NCBI RefSeq assembly: GCF_000820105.1
Contig: NZ_CDDB01000072.1
Location: 1-64,000 of the forward strand
Origin: Aeromonas schubertii
GTDB lineage: Bacteria; Pseudomonadota; Gammaproteobacteria; Enterobacterales; Aeromonadaceae
Reading direction: 5' to 3'
DNA length: 64,000 bases
Shown here: positions 32,112 through 43,514 of the stretch, piece by piece
Position numbering within the stretch: position 1 is the stretch's first letter
How the letters are laid out: each line of letters opens with the position of its first letter
The notes under the pieces: generated by a model
Databases searched by the model: none
What the model saw: only the letters and a program-made list of their open reading frames with translations
What the model was told of the DNA's origin: nothing
Position numbers and translations under genes: made by a program

Positions 32112-34042
32112 TCGCGGGCGAGCGCCTCCACCGGATCGAGCCGGGCGGCATTGCGCGCCGGCAGGTAGCCAAACAGTATGCCGATGAGGCTGGAGCAGCC
32201 GAAGGCCATCAGCAGGGAGAAGAGGGAGAAGTGCATCTGCATGCTCTGCACCAGGGCGCCAAACAGCAGGCCGATAAGCAGGGAGAGGCCGACCCCGATC
32301 AGGCCCCCCACCAGGCTCACCATCACCGCCTCGATGAGGAACTGCTGCAGGATATCGCCCCGTCGGGCGCCGACCGCGACCCGAATGCCGATCTCCCGGG
32401 TGCGCTCCACCACCGAGACCAACATGATGTTCATCACCCCGACGCCTCCGACGATGAGGGAGATGACCGCGATGGAGGAGACCAGCAGGGTCAGGGTTGC
32501 CGTGGTCTTCTCCACCGACTTGAGGATCGAGTCATTGCTGAAGGTGAAGAAGTCCCGTTTGCCGTGCCGGGTGGTGAGCAGCTCGATGATCCCCTGTTCG
32601 GCCATGGGCACGGTGACGCCATCGGCCAGGCGCACCGTGATCTGGCTGAAGTAGTCCTGCACCTGGATGCGGCTCATCAGGGTGCTGTAGGGGATCCATA
32701 GCGCCAGGCTCTGACTGCCGCCCCAGCGGTTCTGCTCCTTGGCGACCCCTATGATACGAAGGGGCACCGTGCCGGCGAACACCACCTGGCCGATGGGGGA
32801 GGTATCACCAAACAGGCTCTTCATGGAGGTCTCGTCGATCACCGCCACCGCGGCGCGGCTGCGCAGATCTTCCTCGCTCAGCAAACGCCCCTGCACCGCC
32901 GTGACCCCCTTGACCTCGAAGAAGGCCGGGCTCACGCCGGTCAGGCTGCCCGACAGACTCTTGTTGCGCCAGCGGATCTGGGAGCCCGCCCCGAGCTGGG
33001 GTGTGGCTCCCTGCAGATAGGGTTGGCCGGCCAGCACCCGCAGATCCCGCTCGTTCAGGGTGCGGATCGAGGCGGCCTTCTCATCTCCCCAACCTGAGCC
33101 CGGGAAGATGTCGATGGTGTTGGTGCCGAGGGCGCTGATGTCGTTGATCACCTTGTTGCGGGCCCCCTGGCCGAGGGCCACCACGCTCACCACGGCGGCG
33201 ATGCCGATGATGATGCCGAGCATGGTGAGGAAGGTGCGCATGCGGTGGGCCTTCATGGCGTGCCATGCCATCTGGAATGCCTCGCGCAGGCGATCCAGCC
33301 CGTCCCACCAGCTGCCCTGGGTGGTTGGCTCGGGTTGGACGGGGGCCGTGGCGCGCGGCAAGGTGCCGCTGTCGCGGATCACATGTCCATCCTTGAGCTC
33401 GATGACCCGCTCGGCATGGGCGGCGATGGCCGGATCGTGGGTCACCAGTATGATGGTGTGGCCGAGCTGATGCAGCTCCTTGAGGATGGTCAGCACCTCG
33501 CGCCCGCTCTGGCTGTCGAGGGCGCCAGTCGGCTCGTCGGCGAGGATCACCTCGGCGCCGTTCATCAGGGCCCGCGCTATGCTGACCCGCTGCTGCTGGC
33601 CCCCGGAGAGCTGTCCCGGCCTGTGGTGGGCTCGCTCCTCGAGGCCCAGGCGTGCCAGCAGGGCCAGAGCCCGCTCCCGACGCTCGCTGCGGCGGCTACC
33701 GGCATAGATGGCCGGGATCTCCACGTTGGCGGCGGCGTCCAGGTGGGGCAGCAGGTGGTAGCGCTGGAAGATGAAGCCGAAGTGGTGGCAGCGCAGGCGC
33801 GACAGGCCGAGGGCGTCGAGATGGCCGGTCGCCTCGCCGCGAAAGCGGTACTGACCCTCGCTCGGGCGGTCCAGGCAGCCGAGCAGGTTCATCAGGGTCG
33901 ACTTGCCGGAGCCGGAGGCGCCGACGATGGCGACCATCTCTCCGGCCATGATGTCGAGATCCAGGGGGTGCAGCACGGTCACCTCCTGTTCACCGCTGAC
34001 AAAGCGCCGGCTCACCCCCTCGAGGCGAATGAGGGGGGTCAC
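32108..34042 (-). CDS. macB: Macrolide export ATP-binding/permease MacB
   Basis: A 644-residue fused ABC exporter (E. coli MacB 648). The N-terminal ATPase (1-220) has Walker [10 protein letters not shown], signature LSGGQQQR and Walker [13 protein letters not shown]. The first membrane helix (about 280) is followed by the large MacB periplasmic domain and three C-terminal helices with the FtsX-like fold ([17 protein letters not shown]). It drives the MacA-duct assembly to expel macrolides, lipopeptides or heat-stable toxin-like peptides; the substrate here is unknown. It overlaps both neighbours by four bases. Confidence 0.95.
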   Translation of the reverse strand: MTPLIRLEGVSRRFVSGEQEVTVLHPLDLDIMAGEMVAIVGASGSGKSTLMNLLGCLDRPSEGQYRFRGEATGHLDALGLSRLRCHHFGFIFQRYHLLPHLDAAANVEIPAIYAGSRRSERRERALALLARLGLEERAHHRPGQLSGGQQQRVSIARALMNGAEVILADEPTGALDSQSGREVLTILKELHQLGHTIILVTHDPAIAAHAERVIELKDGHVIRDSGTLPRATAPVQPEPTTQGSWWDGLDRLREAFQMAWHAMKAHRMRTFLTMLGIIIGIAAVVSVVALGQGARNKVINDISALGTNTIDIFPGSGWGDEKAASIRTLNERDLRVLAGQPYLQGATPQLGAGSQIRWRNKSLSGSLTGVSPAFFEVKGVTAVQGRLLSEEDLRSRAAVAVIDETSMKSLFGDTSPIGQVVFAGTVPLRIIGVAKEQNRWGGSQSLALWIPYSTLMSRIQVQDYFSQITVRLADGVTVPMAEQGIIELLTTRHGKRDFFTFSNDSILKSVEKTTATLTLLVSSIAVISLIVGGVGVMNIMLVSVVERTREIGIRVAVGARRGDILQQFLIEAVMVSLVGGLIGVGLSLLIGLLFGALVQSMQMHFSLFSLLMAFGCSSLIGILFGYLPARNAARLDPVEALARE

Positions 34043-35199
34043 AGCATGACCTCCCCGTCGTGGGGCTCGGCGGGTTTGCCACTACCGAGGATCACCGACT
34101 CTCCCTCCTTGAGACCCTCGACCACCTCGATATTGACCTCGTCGCGCAGGCCGGTCTGGACGGTGCGCGGCTGCGTTTGCCCGTCGCTCAGTACCGTCAC
34201 CTCGAAGTTATCCTTGCCCTTGGATGCGCCGAGGGCGGTGAGAGGGATGGAGAGCACCCCCTCACGGCGACCCAGCACTAGGCTCACCTGGGCCGTCATG
34301 GCGACCCTGAGCCTGTGCTCCGGGTTGGGAACGTCGAACAGGGCGTAGTAGTAGACGGCGCTGTTGCTGGCATTGGCGGAGGCGGCGTCGTTGATGTTGG
34401 TCGGCGCCAGTTGCACGGTACGCAGGGTTGCATCGTAGCGGGTGTCCGGGTCCCCAATCAGGGTGAAGTAGACCGGCATGCCGGCGTGAATGCGGATGAC
34501 GTCGGCTTCGGAGATCTGCGCCTTGATGGTCATGGTATCGAGGTCGGCGAGCTTGAGCAGGGTCGGCACCACCTGGGAGGAGACCAGGGTCTGGCCCAGC
34601 CTGGTGACCAGGGAGAGCACGGTGCCATCCATGGGGGCCACTATTCGGTTGTAGCCGAGTTCGGTGCGGGCGGTGGCGACTTCTATCTCGGCGCTGGTGA
34701 TGGCGGTGCGGGCGTTGGCCACATCCGCCTCGCTGGTGGCCTGTTTGGCCTCGGCCTGCTCCAGATCGGCGCGAGAGGTGGCCTCGTCGCGGATCATGGC
34801 GCGCTGGCGCTTCAGTGCCAGGGTCTCCTGACGCAGCAGCGCCTGCTTCATACGCAGATCTGCCCTGGCGCGGGCGAGATCCGCCTCGGCCTTCTTGAGC
34901 TTGTTTTGGGCCACGGTCGGGTCAATTTCGGCCAGTAGCGCCCCCTTCTTCACCTGTTGCCCCTCATCGACCAGCAGGCGCACCACCTGACCGTTGACCT
35001 GGGCCCCCACGTCGACCTGCTCGCGGGCCTGCAGCACGCCACTCGCCTGTACCGATTGCTCGATATCCTGGCGTTGCACCCTGGCGGTGAGGTAATCGGG
35101 TGGAGGGGTCTGGGGCCAGAGCCACCAGCCGAGCAAGGTGGCGACGAGGGAGAGGGCGAGTAGCCAGCGCCAGCGGGAGAGAAGCGTCTTCATGGGCAT
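34039..35199 (-). CDS. macA: Macrolide export membrane fusion protein MacA
   Basis: A 386-residue periplasmic adaptor (E. coli MacA 371). One N-terminal membrane anchor (about 9-28) is followed by the lipoyl motif (ARVQRQDIEQSVQASGVL, then VDEGQQVKKGALLAEIDP), a long helical hairpin (about 90-170) and beta domains with NRIVAPMDGTVLSL. It stimulates the ATPase of MacB and links it to the outer-membrane duct. Two in-frame ATGs lie six bases apart (35199, 35193) and neither has a strong ribosome site. It is the first gene of the operon; the 35200-35372 spacer should hold its promoter, which I could not place. Confidence 0.93.
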   Translation of the reverse strand: MPMKTLLSRWRWLLALSLVATLLGWWLWPQTPPPDYLTARVQRQDIEQSVQASGVLQAREQVDVGAQVNGQVVRLLVDEGQQVKKGALLAEIDPTVAQNKLKKAEADLARARADLRMKQALLRQETLALKRQRAMIRDEATSRADLEQAEAKQATSEADVANARTAITSAEIEVATARTELGYNRIVAPMDGTVLSLVTRLGQTLVSSQVVPTLLKLADLDTMTIKAQISEADVIRIHAGMPVYFTLIGDPDTRYDATLRTVQLAPTNINDAASANASNSAVYYYALFDVPNPEHRLRVAMTAQVSLVLGRREGVLSIPLTALGASKGKDNFEVTVLSDGQTQPRTVQTGLRDEVNIEVVEGLKEGESVILGSGKPAEPHDGEVML

Positions 35200-35372
35200 G
35201 ATTCGTGTCGGTTGGGGAGGTCATCTTGCAGGGTTGGGCATGGTGACCCAAGTGAAAAACTGTAACAAGGGTTAATGAGTGCTGAATCGACAGGGGATTT
35301 TTTCACCGGGTGGCGGACAGTGCCGCGATGGCAGGCTAAGATGGGGCGGATAACTCTGTGTGAGGTGAATCC

Positions 35373-35738
35373 ATGAAAGGCTCCGTATTGCTGCTCTCTC
35401 TGGCGATGACCGCCCCGGCCTGGGCCGGCATCCAGATCGACACCGGCGGCATCAAGATCGACTCCAATGGCATCCGTATCAATGTGGATGACCAGAACGA
35501 GATGCAGAAGTGGAAGGACAAGCACAAAGGGGACTGCTCCTTTATCGACATCGGTAGCGTCCGGGTCGCCAGCGATGGTTGCAGTGACAAGGACAAGGAG
35601 CACTGGAACCGCAGCGTGCACAGCGGCAACAACCCGGGCAAGGGTCACGACAAGTCCTACAAGGGCAATGATGGCGGTGTGAAGATCGAGCTCTATGACG
35701 ATGACGGCAAGAGCAAGGGTAAAGGCAAGAACAAGTGA
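35373..35738 (+). CDS. Small secreted protein, Lys/Asp-rich, unknown
   Basis: A 121-residue protein with a signal peptide (residues 1-18, cleaved after APAWA) and a very hydrophilic mature part. The mature part opens with three short repeats (IQIDTGGIKIDSNGIRINVDD), has two cysteines 16 residues apart that could form a disulfide (DCSFIDIG and DGCSDKD), and ends in a basic tail (GKSKGKGKNK). I recognise no family. GAGGTG precedes the ATG and a terminator follows the stop, so it is a single-gene unit. The signal, ribosome site and terminator support a real gene. Confidence 0.75.
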   Translation: MKGSVLLLSLAMTAPAWAGIQIDTGGIKIDSNGIRINVDDQNEMQKWKDKHKGDCSFIDIGSVRVASDGCSDKDKEHWNRSVHSGNNPGKGHDKSYKGNDGGVKIELYDDDGKSKGKGKNK

Positions 35739-35740
35739 GC

Positions 35741-35763
35741 AGAGGGCGCCGGTGGCGCCCTCT
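35741..35763. terminator. Bidirectional terminator
   Basis: AGAGGGCGCC pairs with GGCGCCCTCT around a GGT-centred loop, between the ends of two convergent genes (35738 and 35768). Confidence 0.75.
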
Positions 35764-35767
35764 CTCG

Positions 35768-36730
35768 TTAGAAGCTGGCGCCCAGGCTCAGGGTCTGGCG
35801 CCACTCCTTGTCATCGTCCATGGTCAGTCCATCGATATTGGAGCGCATATCATCCCAAGTGAGCGAGCTCGACCAGGAGAGGCGCAGGTGTTCACTCAGG
35901 TAGTAACGCATCCCCAGGCTGCCATCTATGGTGCGCTCGTAGCTGAAATACGGTGAGGCCTGGGAGAGGTAATAGATGTATTTCCCCTCGCTAAAAAGCT
36001 CTAGCTGGCTATCGCCAATGCGTTGCTGGTAGTCCCAGCCCAGGGTCGCGGTGGGGTAGGAGACGTGCTGGGTATTGAAGAAGATCTGGATAAATTCATT
36101 CGAATCAAAATAGGCATCCCGCAGGCCACCGAGCAGCAGAAACTCCAACCGCTTGCGCTTTTGTTTCCAGAAGCGGTAACCGGCCCCGCTGTTGTAGTCC
36201 ACTTGCAGGTAGTTGCTGTCGAGCATGTTGTACTGGTAATCCACCGTGGTGCGCCAGTACCAGCGATCGGCCAGGAAGTAGTCGACCTTCGGCTGCAGTC
36301 GATAGTTGTGATCCGTGGTGGTGCTGTTGGAGGTGTCGTAGTCGTACTCCCCTTCCAGCCCGGTCCGCCAGCTGGGGTCCTCCATCTCCAGCTTGCCCTT
36401 GACGCTCAGGTTGTTGGTGCGGCTGCTGTTTTGCTTGATCTTGAGGCTGACATCGCTGCTGCCCGAGAGGTGCCACTTCTCTTCGTCGGGGCTCAGCAGG
36501 GCGAGATCGATCCCCTTCTTGCTCAGCGCCGGGGAGGGGGCCTGCTTGGCACGCCAGCGTTTGACTGCGGTGCGCGGGATCTTGACTTCGCCGCCGAAGG
36601 GGAAGCTCAGGGTCAGGCTCTCCTCGCCCGGCGTCACCTCGCCGGTCAGGCGATCGCCGTTCTTGAGCCAGATGGTGTCGGCGGCGGCGGGCAGCGCCAG
36701 CAGCAACAGCAAGAGGGTCACAACTCTCAT
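35768..36730 (-). CDS. DUF481 outer-membrane beta-barrel protein
   Basis: A 320-residue protein with a signal peptide (1-17, cleaved after LPAAA). After it comes a short SH3-like beta domain (DTIWLKNGDRLTGEV to IPRTAVKRW) and then a DUF481 barrel with alternating hydrophobic strands, closing with the typical C-terminal Phe (LGASF). Many strands are rich in Tyr and Trp (LADRWYWRTTVDYQYN). DUF481 proteins are salt-induced outer-membrane proteins of unknown role. It appears to be transcribed alone. Confidence 0.85.
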   Translation of the reverse strand: MRVVTLLLLLLALPAAADTIWLKNGDRLTGEVTPGEESLTLSFPFGGEVKIPRTAVKRWRAKQAPSPALSKKGIDLALLSPDEEKWHLSGSSDVSLKIKQNSSRTNNLSVKGKLEMEDPSWRTGLEGEYDYDTSNSTTTDHNYRLQPKVDYFLADRWYWRTTVDYQYNMLDSNYLQVDYNSGAGYRFWKQKRKRLEFLLLGGLRDAYFDSNEFIQIFFNTQHVSYPTATLGWDYQQRIGDSQLELFSEGKYIYYLSQASPYFSYERTIDGSLGMRYYLSEHLRLSWSSSLTWDDMRSNIDGLTMDDDKEWRQTLSLGASF

Positions 36731-36775
36731 AGGTCACTCGGTGAATTGGTGAAGTAGTCTGAATGCCACAGGCGG

Positions 36776-36808
36776 GCGAGGCGCAACCTGGTCGCGCCTC
36801 GCTTTTTT
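36776..36808 (+). terminator. Orphan + strand terminator
   Basis: GCGAGGCGC (36776-36784) pairs perfectly with GCGCCTCGC (36794-36802) and is followed by TTTTTT. Its T-run is on the + strand, but the nearest + strand gene ends a kilobase upstream behind its own terminator. On the minus strand the hairpin could still end the trhP-yfhL transcript. Confidence 0.7.
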
Positions 36809-36842
36809 GCCACTTTACGCGGTTAGCCGTGCAGTGTGGCGG

Positions 36843-38676
<1,834 letters not shown>

Positions 38677-38905
38677 GGGGGTCTCTCTGGTCTGATTGCA
38701 AATCAGCAGCTAATACTATGTATTGCTGTTAAATCAATGTGTTACTGCTCGCGTGACGGCATCTTGTGCCCGTTTGCAGGGGCGCAGAGTGTACCAGAAA
38801 AGCGTGAGCAGGATCTAAGTAATAATGGACCTCGCCTCGCCCCGGCGATTGTATCTTGTGGCCCTGCGGGATAGGGTGAGAGGGTCTTTGAGCGAGGAGC
38901 CAACG

Positions 38906-39076
38906 ATGGAAAACCTTATCAAGATCCTGATCGCCATCTTTCTGCCCCCCTTGAGCGCCTTCTTGCAAGTGGGCCTCTCCTTTCACTTCCTGCTGAACAT
39001 AGTCCTCACCCTGCTGGGAGGATTGCCCGGCATGGTCCATGCTTTGTGGTTGCTGCTCAAGGAGAGAAGGGGGTAA
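38906..39076 (+). CDS. yqaE: YqaE/Pmp3-family membrane protein
   Basis: A 56-residue protein with two membrane helices (ILIAIFLPPLSAFLQVG and LLNIVLTLLGGLPGMVHALW), the pattern of the UPF0057/Pmp3 family. These small proteolipids are linked to membrane potential and salt stress in yeast and plants. GAGGAG lies seven bases before the ATG. The frame is open 27 codons further upstream, but that part is basic and unlike the family. The GNAT gene follows four bases after its stop and should be co-transcribed. Confidence 0.88.
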   Translation: MENLIKILIAIFLPPLSAFLQVGLSFHFLLNIVLTLLGGLPGMVHALWLLLKERRG

Positions 39077-39080
39077 CAGG

Positions 39081-39515
39081 ATGCGGATTCGAGAGGCCGA
39101 GAGAGCCGATGAGGAGGCGCTTGCGCGCCTTTTTTTGCGGGAGAGACGCAACACCTTTCACTGGGTGGCGGGGCATCACTTTTGTCTCGAGGAGTGGGCC
39201 GAGCAGAGTGCCGGTGAACGGGTCTGGCTGGCCGAGCGGGGGGAGCGGATCGTCGGTCTGGTCAGCCTGTGGCCGGCGGATCGCTTTATCCATCACCTCT
39301 ATGTGGAGGAGGAGAGCCGAGGTCAGGGGGTGGGGCGAGCCCTGCTCGAGCGGGCGTTGGCTCTGGGCTCGGGCCCGGCCTCCCTCAAGGTGAGCGAGAG
39401 CAACTGGGCGGCCATCGGCTTCTATCATCGTCTCGGTTGGCAGGATGACATGGAGCGGGGCGAGTGCCCGGTGACCGGTCCCTGGCGACGGCTGGTGTTG
39501 CTCCAGGCGGGATGA
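39081..39515 (+). CDS. GNAT-family N-acetyltransferase
   Basis: A 144-residue GNAT enzyme. The acetyl-CoA-binding motif A is clear: HHLYVEEESRGQGVGRALLE (about residues 75-95), with motif B at NWAAIGFYHRLGW. The substrate is unknown. It follows yqaE at four bases with AGG just before the ATG. A strong terminator follows. Confidence 0.88.
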   Translation: MRIREAERADEEALARLFLRERRNTFHWVAGHHFCLEEWAEQSAGERVWLAERGERIVGLVSLWPADRFIHHLYVEEESRGQGVGRALLERALALGSGPASLKVSESNWAAIGFYHRLGWQDDMERGECPVTGPWRRLVLLQAG

Positions 39516-39530
39516 TGGTTGAGATGGCAA

Positions 39531-39558
39531 AAAAAGGGGCGCATTTGCGCCCCTTTTT
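39531..39558. terminator. Bidirectional terminator
   Basis: A perfect 12-base stem, AAAAAGGGGCGC with GCGCCCCTTTTT around ATTT, with A/T runs that suit both strands. It separates the GNAT gene from the opposing metalloprotease gene. Confidence 0.88.
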
Positions 39559-39581
39559 GATCATGATCCCGCATGGGATCG

Positions 39582-42500
39582 TCAGTTTTTGACATAGATG
39601 CTGACGTTGACGTTATTTCTCGTCGTCGCAGGAATCGATTCGAGCGGATCGGTCAGTTTGTCGAGCATGCTCTGGTTGCTGGTCTGGGCCAGTACAAAGG
39701 CGATCAGGGCCCGCTCACCGCGCCAGAAGGTGCGCTCGTCTGTACTCAATGCGCTGTTGCTGGCATGGGCGCGGATCTGCTCGCTCCACTGGGGCAGCCA
39801 GCCGACGACCTCTCCCCAGAACTCTTGCTTGATGGCTCTGCCGATACCGTCAAAGGTGGCCCATGCCTGCTGCAACTGACTGTCGGTGTAGGTGGGCCCG
39901 CTACCGAGTTTGTAGCCAGTCGCCGAGACGGTGAGCTCGCCAAGGGCCGCGCCATAGGGCTTGCCGCTGAGCCAGGCGGCACTCAGCTTGTCGAGCATCG
40001 CCTTATCCAGCGTGATGGCGGCCTTGGCCATGGCCACACGTTGTTCACCACTGAACAGGTTGCGAATGTTTGGATTGGTCAGCACATCCCCGTACACGGC
40101 GCGCAGACGCAGTGCATAGGCCGGGAGATTGATGGTGTCAAACAGCGTCTTGATGCCCTGATTGGTGGCACGGTCGAACAGCAGGTTGGTACTGTCCCAG
40201 GCCAGCACGTTGCCGTTGCCAAAGGTGAACTTCCTTCCCTTGTAATCCAGGGTGCGCAGTGCCGGTTGTTCGTCCGCGGCGAGTGGCAGAGAAATGTAGT
40301 CCACCAAACGGCGCGCACTCTCTTTCTGCAGGCTGTCGCCGGTTTGACCCCACTTGAGGATCTGGCTCAGCATCGCCTTGTTAAGGCGTGCGTTGGAGGT
40401 CGAATCCAGATCGAAGTAGTTGGCCAGTGTCGCCAGGGAGGGGTTGAGCCCTTCCAGGGTACGCTTGCTATCCCAGCGATAGGGGCTGAAGGGGAAGACC
40501 TGCCTGCCATCCTTGTCCACAAAGACCGGCTGCTCGGGCAGGGCCTCACCCAGTACCATGGCGCGGATCTGTGCCTTGAGGCGGCTCTCGACCATGGGCA
40601 GATCGATCAGGGCCAGGGCATCCCCGTTCTCGGTCCAGCGGCGGGTGTCGCGGCTGACCAGGAACTTCATGGCAAGCAGCTTGTCCGGCCAGGCACCCAG
40701 TACATCCCGCTCGTTGGAGAAGGGATGGTTGGGATCGTTGGGGCTGACCGAATCGAGCGGTACCCCATCCCGGGTCTCGGAGAGAACCTTGTACCCCTTG
40801 TCGTGCTTGGCGAGGGCATCGCCAAAGCCGGGGGCGAAGCAGCTCATCGGCAGGGACTGGCCGGCCGGCATGTCGTACTTCACCTCCCCATAGAGTTTGG
40901 TGAGGGGAAGTTGGCTGATATTACCGCTGCTGTCTTGTACCTCACACACCTTGTCCGGACGGGCGATCACATCCAGCATAAAGTCGGCCGCATCCATGGC
41001 GGCGCGGCCATAGGCACAGAACCAGGCATCGGTCGGCGCCGCAGCGCTCGGGTTACAGAAGCGCGGGCTGGTGACGATGGAGCTCAGAAACTCACCGGGT
41101 TTCTCGTCACCAGAGCCATAGGCGTTGCGGAAGATGGTATCGATGCGCTCGAAATCCTCGATGAAGTCGCGGACTTCGGAGAACTCGTTGAGGCGCCCCA
41201 CCGTGTATCCCATCAGGGTGTTATCCCAGAACTCCTGCTTGTCGAGACGGGTGTTGCGACGCTCATAGCTGTCCACATAGTTTTGACGGCGGAAGGCCAT
41301 GATCTCGGCCAGGTTGGTCCCCTCGTCGAAGCGCTTGCAGTTGCTGTTGAGCGAGACGTTGCCATCGGTACAGAAGTCATAGGGCTTGCGCGCCAGGCTG
41401 CCTTTCTTGAGCTGCTCCTGGAAGGAGTTGTCGAGGCTCTGCCACGAGCTCAGGAGCTCTCCCTTGTCGAGCAGGGTTTTAACCGCATTGAGCTGGCCGT
41501 AGTTCACCGCCGGGTTGCTGTTGAGATAGGCGAGATCCAGCTCGTCCAGGGGCAGCAGCACGGCCGGGCGCGGGCCGGTCGGCTTGCCTTCCCCATCCTT
41601 GGGGGCCTCCCCGTAGGGCACCTCGAGTTGACGGGCATAGGCAAAACGCAGGGCGGCGCGATCGTAGGGGCCGAAGATGGGCAGCTCGTCAAACTCGGAG
41701 GCTGCATAGTCCATGATGGAGCTGTAGGCCGGTACATGTTGCAGCCCCAGGCTCTTCGCCTCTTCCGGGCTGTAGAAGTTCTTCTTGTCACGGGAGCCGG
41801 CGAAGTTGTGGCGCAGACCCAGGTTGTGGCCGAGCTCGTGGACCAGGGTGGAGCGGTACATGTGGGCGGAGATGGCGGTGCTGATACGCTCCCGCTGTCC
41901 CTCGTCGAGGGCCTTCCACTTCTTCATACGGGTCTTGGCGTCGTCTTCGTAGAGACTGGCATCCTGATAGTCGATGCCGGAGACCAGCCCCTTGCTGGTA
42001 GCAGAGACCCAGATGGCCTCTTCCCCGAAGGCGTTGTTCTCGGACCAGCGCTTGAGACGCTCGGCATTGGCCTTGGCCAGGGTCTTGAGATCGCTGTCCT
42101 GAGTGGTCTGGGTGATGCCAAGGGTGGCCTGCTCCTTGCGCAGGGGCTGCTGGGTGAAGCTCTTCTCCACCTGGGCCACCTGCTGCTCGGAGAGATCGAC
42201 ACTGGCCTTCATGGCGTTGGCCGGATCGGCCAACTTGGCAAAGTCGATGCCGGACATGATGCCATCGGCCTTGAGCTCCTGGCGGTTGAAGCGACGCGCC
42301 AGATCGTTCCAGACCCGGGGAACGGCTGTCTTGATGACGCCGGAATACTGGTTCACGTGGGCTTTGACTATCTCGCCGGTGAGGGGGTTGGCGACCGAGG
42401 GGCCGTAGCCGAGCAGACCGTTGGCCAGGGGGCGGTCGATCAGGTTGATCATGCTGACGCGCAGATCGCCGACCTGGCGACCGGCGGGGGCGCTCGGGTT

Positions 42501-43481
42501 GACGATATTGAGGGGCGGTACGCCGGTGCCGGCCAGGGACTGGTTGATGTGGCGCACCGAGTCCAGGGTCACATCGAGGAAGAGCTTGTTCTCCGGCTTG
42601 AAGAAGGTGTCGCTCAGGTAGTAGTCGATGGTGGCCTTGCCCGGGTTGAAGCGGTTGAGGTAGGCGCGCTTGCTGCCATCGGTGGCGGAGCCCTGGGCGT
42701 CGAGCTTGTCAAACTCTGAGGTGAAGAAGCCAAATTCGCTCTCGTCGTCCGGGGCATAGCGGATGGGCTTATAGCCGGGGGAGGCGATCTTGTCGAGCTT
42801 GACCAGGGAGTAGTAGAAGCTGGTGGTGAAGGAGAGATCGCTCAGGCTCTGGTTGTAGTAATCGTCCAGGGCGTTGCGCTTGACGGTGAAAGTGCGCTCG
42901 AGTTCGACGTTGATAACGCCCTTCTCGGCATCCATCTCCCAGCGTACCACTCGGGGGTCGGCCGTTTCGCTGATGCTGTCGTTGTTGTACCAGAGATCGA
43001 TGGTGTTGATCTCGTGCCCCTTCAGATCCTTGAAGACGGGGTGGAAGAAGGCCTTCTTGTCCCAGGTGACGTTCTTGTCGGTGTTCTCCTCTTCCTTGCG
43101 GGTGCACTCACCGTAGGCATCTTCGGCGCAGCGATAGTCCCGATAGTCGCCCGGAATGGTAAGCACGGGGGCCACATCGTTCCAGCGCGGCGGCTGACCG
43201 GCCGCGGTGGTGTCGCGGTCTACCTGGACCACCCGCAGCCCCTCTTCGACGAACTGCAGGCGGACGACCTTCTCGTCCCCCTGGAAGAAGGGGTCCATGT
43301 TGGATGCGTATCGGGGGGCATCGGCGGTCGAAGGAACGTAGAGCCACAGCTCGCCGGTGTCGAAGGCGCGCCATGCCTGCTGTTCGGCCGCCTTGGGGAC
43401 CTCTTTATAGGGCTCGTCGCCAGCGCCGCAGCCGAGCAGCAGCATGCTCACCGATGCCGCAATCAGTGTTTGCCTGAACAT
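39582..43481 (-). CDS. Large zinc metalloprotease lipoprotein, metzincin type
   Basis: A 1299-residue lipoprotein (lipobox LLGC, Cys18). The zinc motif HELGHNLGLRH (His548, Glu549, His552, His558) has the full HExxHxxGxxH form of metzincins, and SSIMDY with Met590 is the expected Met-turn 32 residues later. The N-terminal 500 residues are beta-rich and the C-terminal 700 mostly helical; this resembles the DUF5117/DUF4953 zinc-dependent protease families, but I cannot assign it firmly. It is probably anchored in the outer membrane. An outer-membrane barrel is encoded 33 bp upstream on the same strand and the two probably form an operon. Substrate unknown. It is much longer than common metzincins. 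Confidence 0.88.
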   Translation of the reverse strand: MFRQTLIAASVSMLLLGCGAGDEPYKEVPKAAEQQAWRAFDTGELWLYVPSTADAPRYASNMDPFFQGDEKVVRLQFVEEGLRVVQVDRDTTAAGQPPRWNDVAPVLTIPGDYRDYRCAEDAYGECTRKEEENTDKNVTWDKKAFFHPVFKDLKGHEINTIDLWYNNDSISETADPRVVRWEMDAEKGVINVELERTFTVKRNALDDYYNQSLSDLSFTTSFYYSLVKLDKIASPGYKPIRYAPDDESEFGFFTSEFDKLDAQGSATDGSKRAYLNRFNPGKATIDYYLSDTFFKPENKLFLDVTLDSVRHINQSLAGTGVPPLNIVNPSAPAGRQVGDLRVSMINLIDRPLANGLLGYGPSVANPLTGEIVKAHVNQYSGVIKTAVPRVWNDLARRFNRQELKADGIMSGIDFAKLADPANAMKASVDLSEQQVAQVEKSFTQQPLRKEQATLGITQTTQDSDLKTLAKANAERLKRWSENNAFGEEAIWVSATSKGLVSGIDYQDASLYEDDAKTRMKKWKALDEGQRERISTAISAHMYRSTLVHELGHNLGLRHNFAGSRDKKNFYSPEEAKSLGLQHVPAYSSIMDYAASEFDELPIFGPYDRAALRFAYARQLEVPYGEAPKDGEGKPTGPRPAVLLPLDELDLAYLNSNPAVNYGQLNAVKTLLDKGELLSSWQSLDNSFQEQLKKGSLARKPYDFCTDGNVSLNSNCKRFDEGTNLAEIMAFRRQNYVDSYERRNTRLDKQEFWDNTLMGYTVGRLNEFSEVRDFIEDFERIDTIFRNAYGSGDEKPGEFLSSIVTSPRFCNPSAAAPTDAWFCAYGRAAMDAADFMLDVIARPDKVCEVQDSSGNISQLPLTKLYGEVKYDMPAGQSLPMSCFAPGFGDALAKHDKGYKVLSETRDGVPLDSVSPNDPNHPFSNERDVLGAWPDKLLAMKFLVSRDTRRWTENGDALALIDLPMVESRLKAQIRAMVLGEALPEQPVFVDKDGRQVFPFSPYRWDSKRTLEGLNPSLATLANYFDLDSTSNARLNKAMLSQILKWGQTGDSLQKESARRLVDYISLPLAADEQPALRTLDYKGRKFTFGNGNVLAWDSTNLLFDRATNQGIKTLFDTINLPAYALRLRAVYGDVLTNPNIRNLFSGEQRVAMAKAAITLDKAMLDKLSAAWLSGKPYGAALGELTVSATGYKLGSGPTYTDSQLQQAWATFDGIGRAIKQEFWGEVVGWLPQWSEQIRAHASNSALSTDERTFWRGERALIAFVLAQTSNQSMLDKLTDPLESIPATTRNNVNVSIYVKN

Positions 43482-43514
43482 AAGGGTTTCCTTTCCTTTA
43501 GTTTTTTATGGTGG

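Noticed and set aside
39573-42719. 1048-codon open frame on the + strand opposite the metalloprotease gene
   Set aside because: A mirror of codon bias in the real gene; no signal peptide, ribosome site or motif, while the opposite strand has a lipobox and a zinc site.
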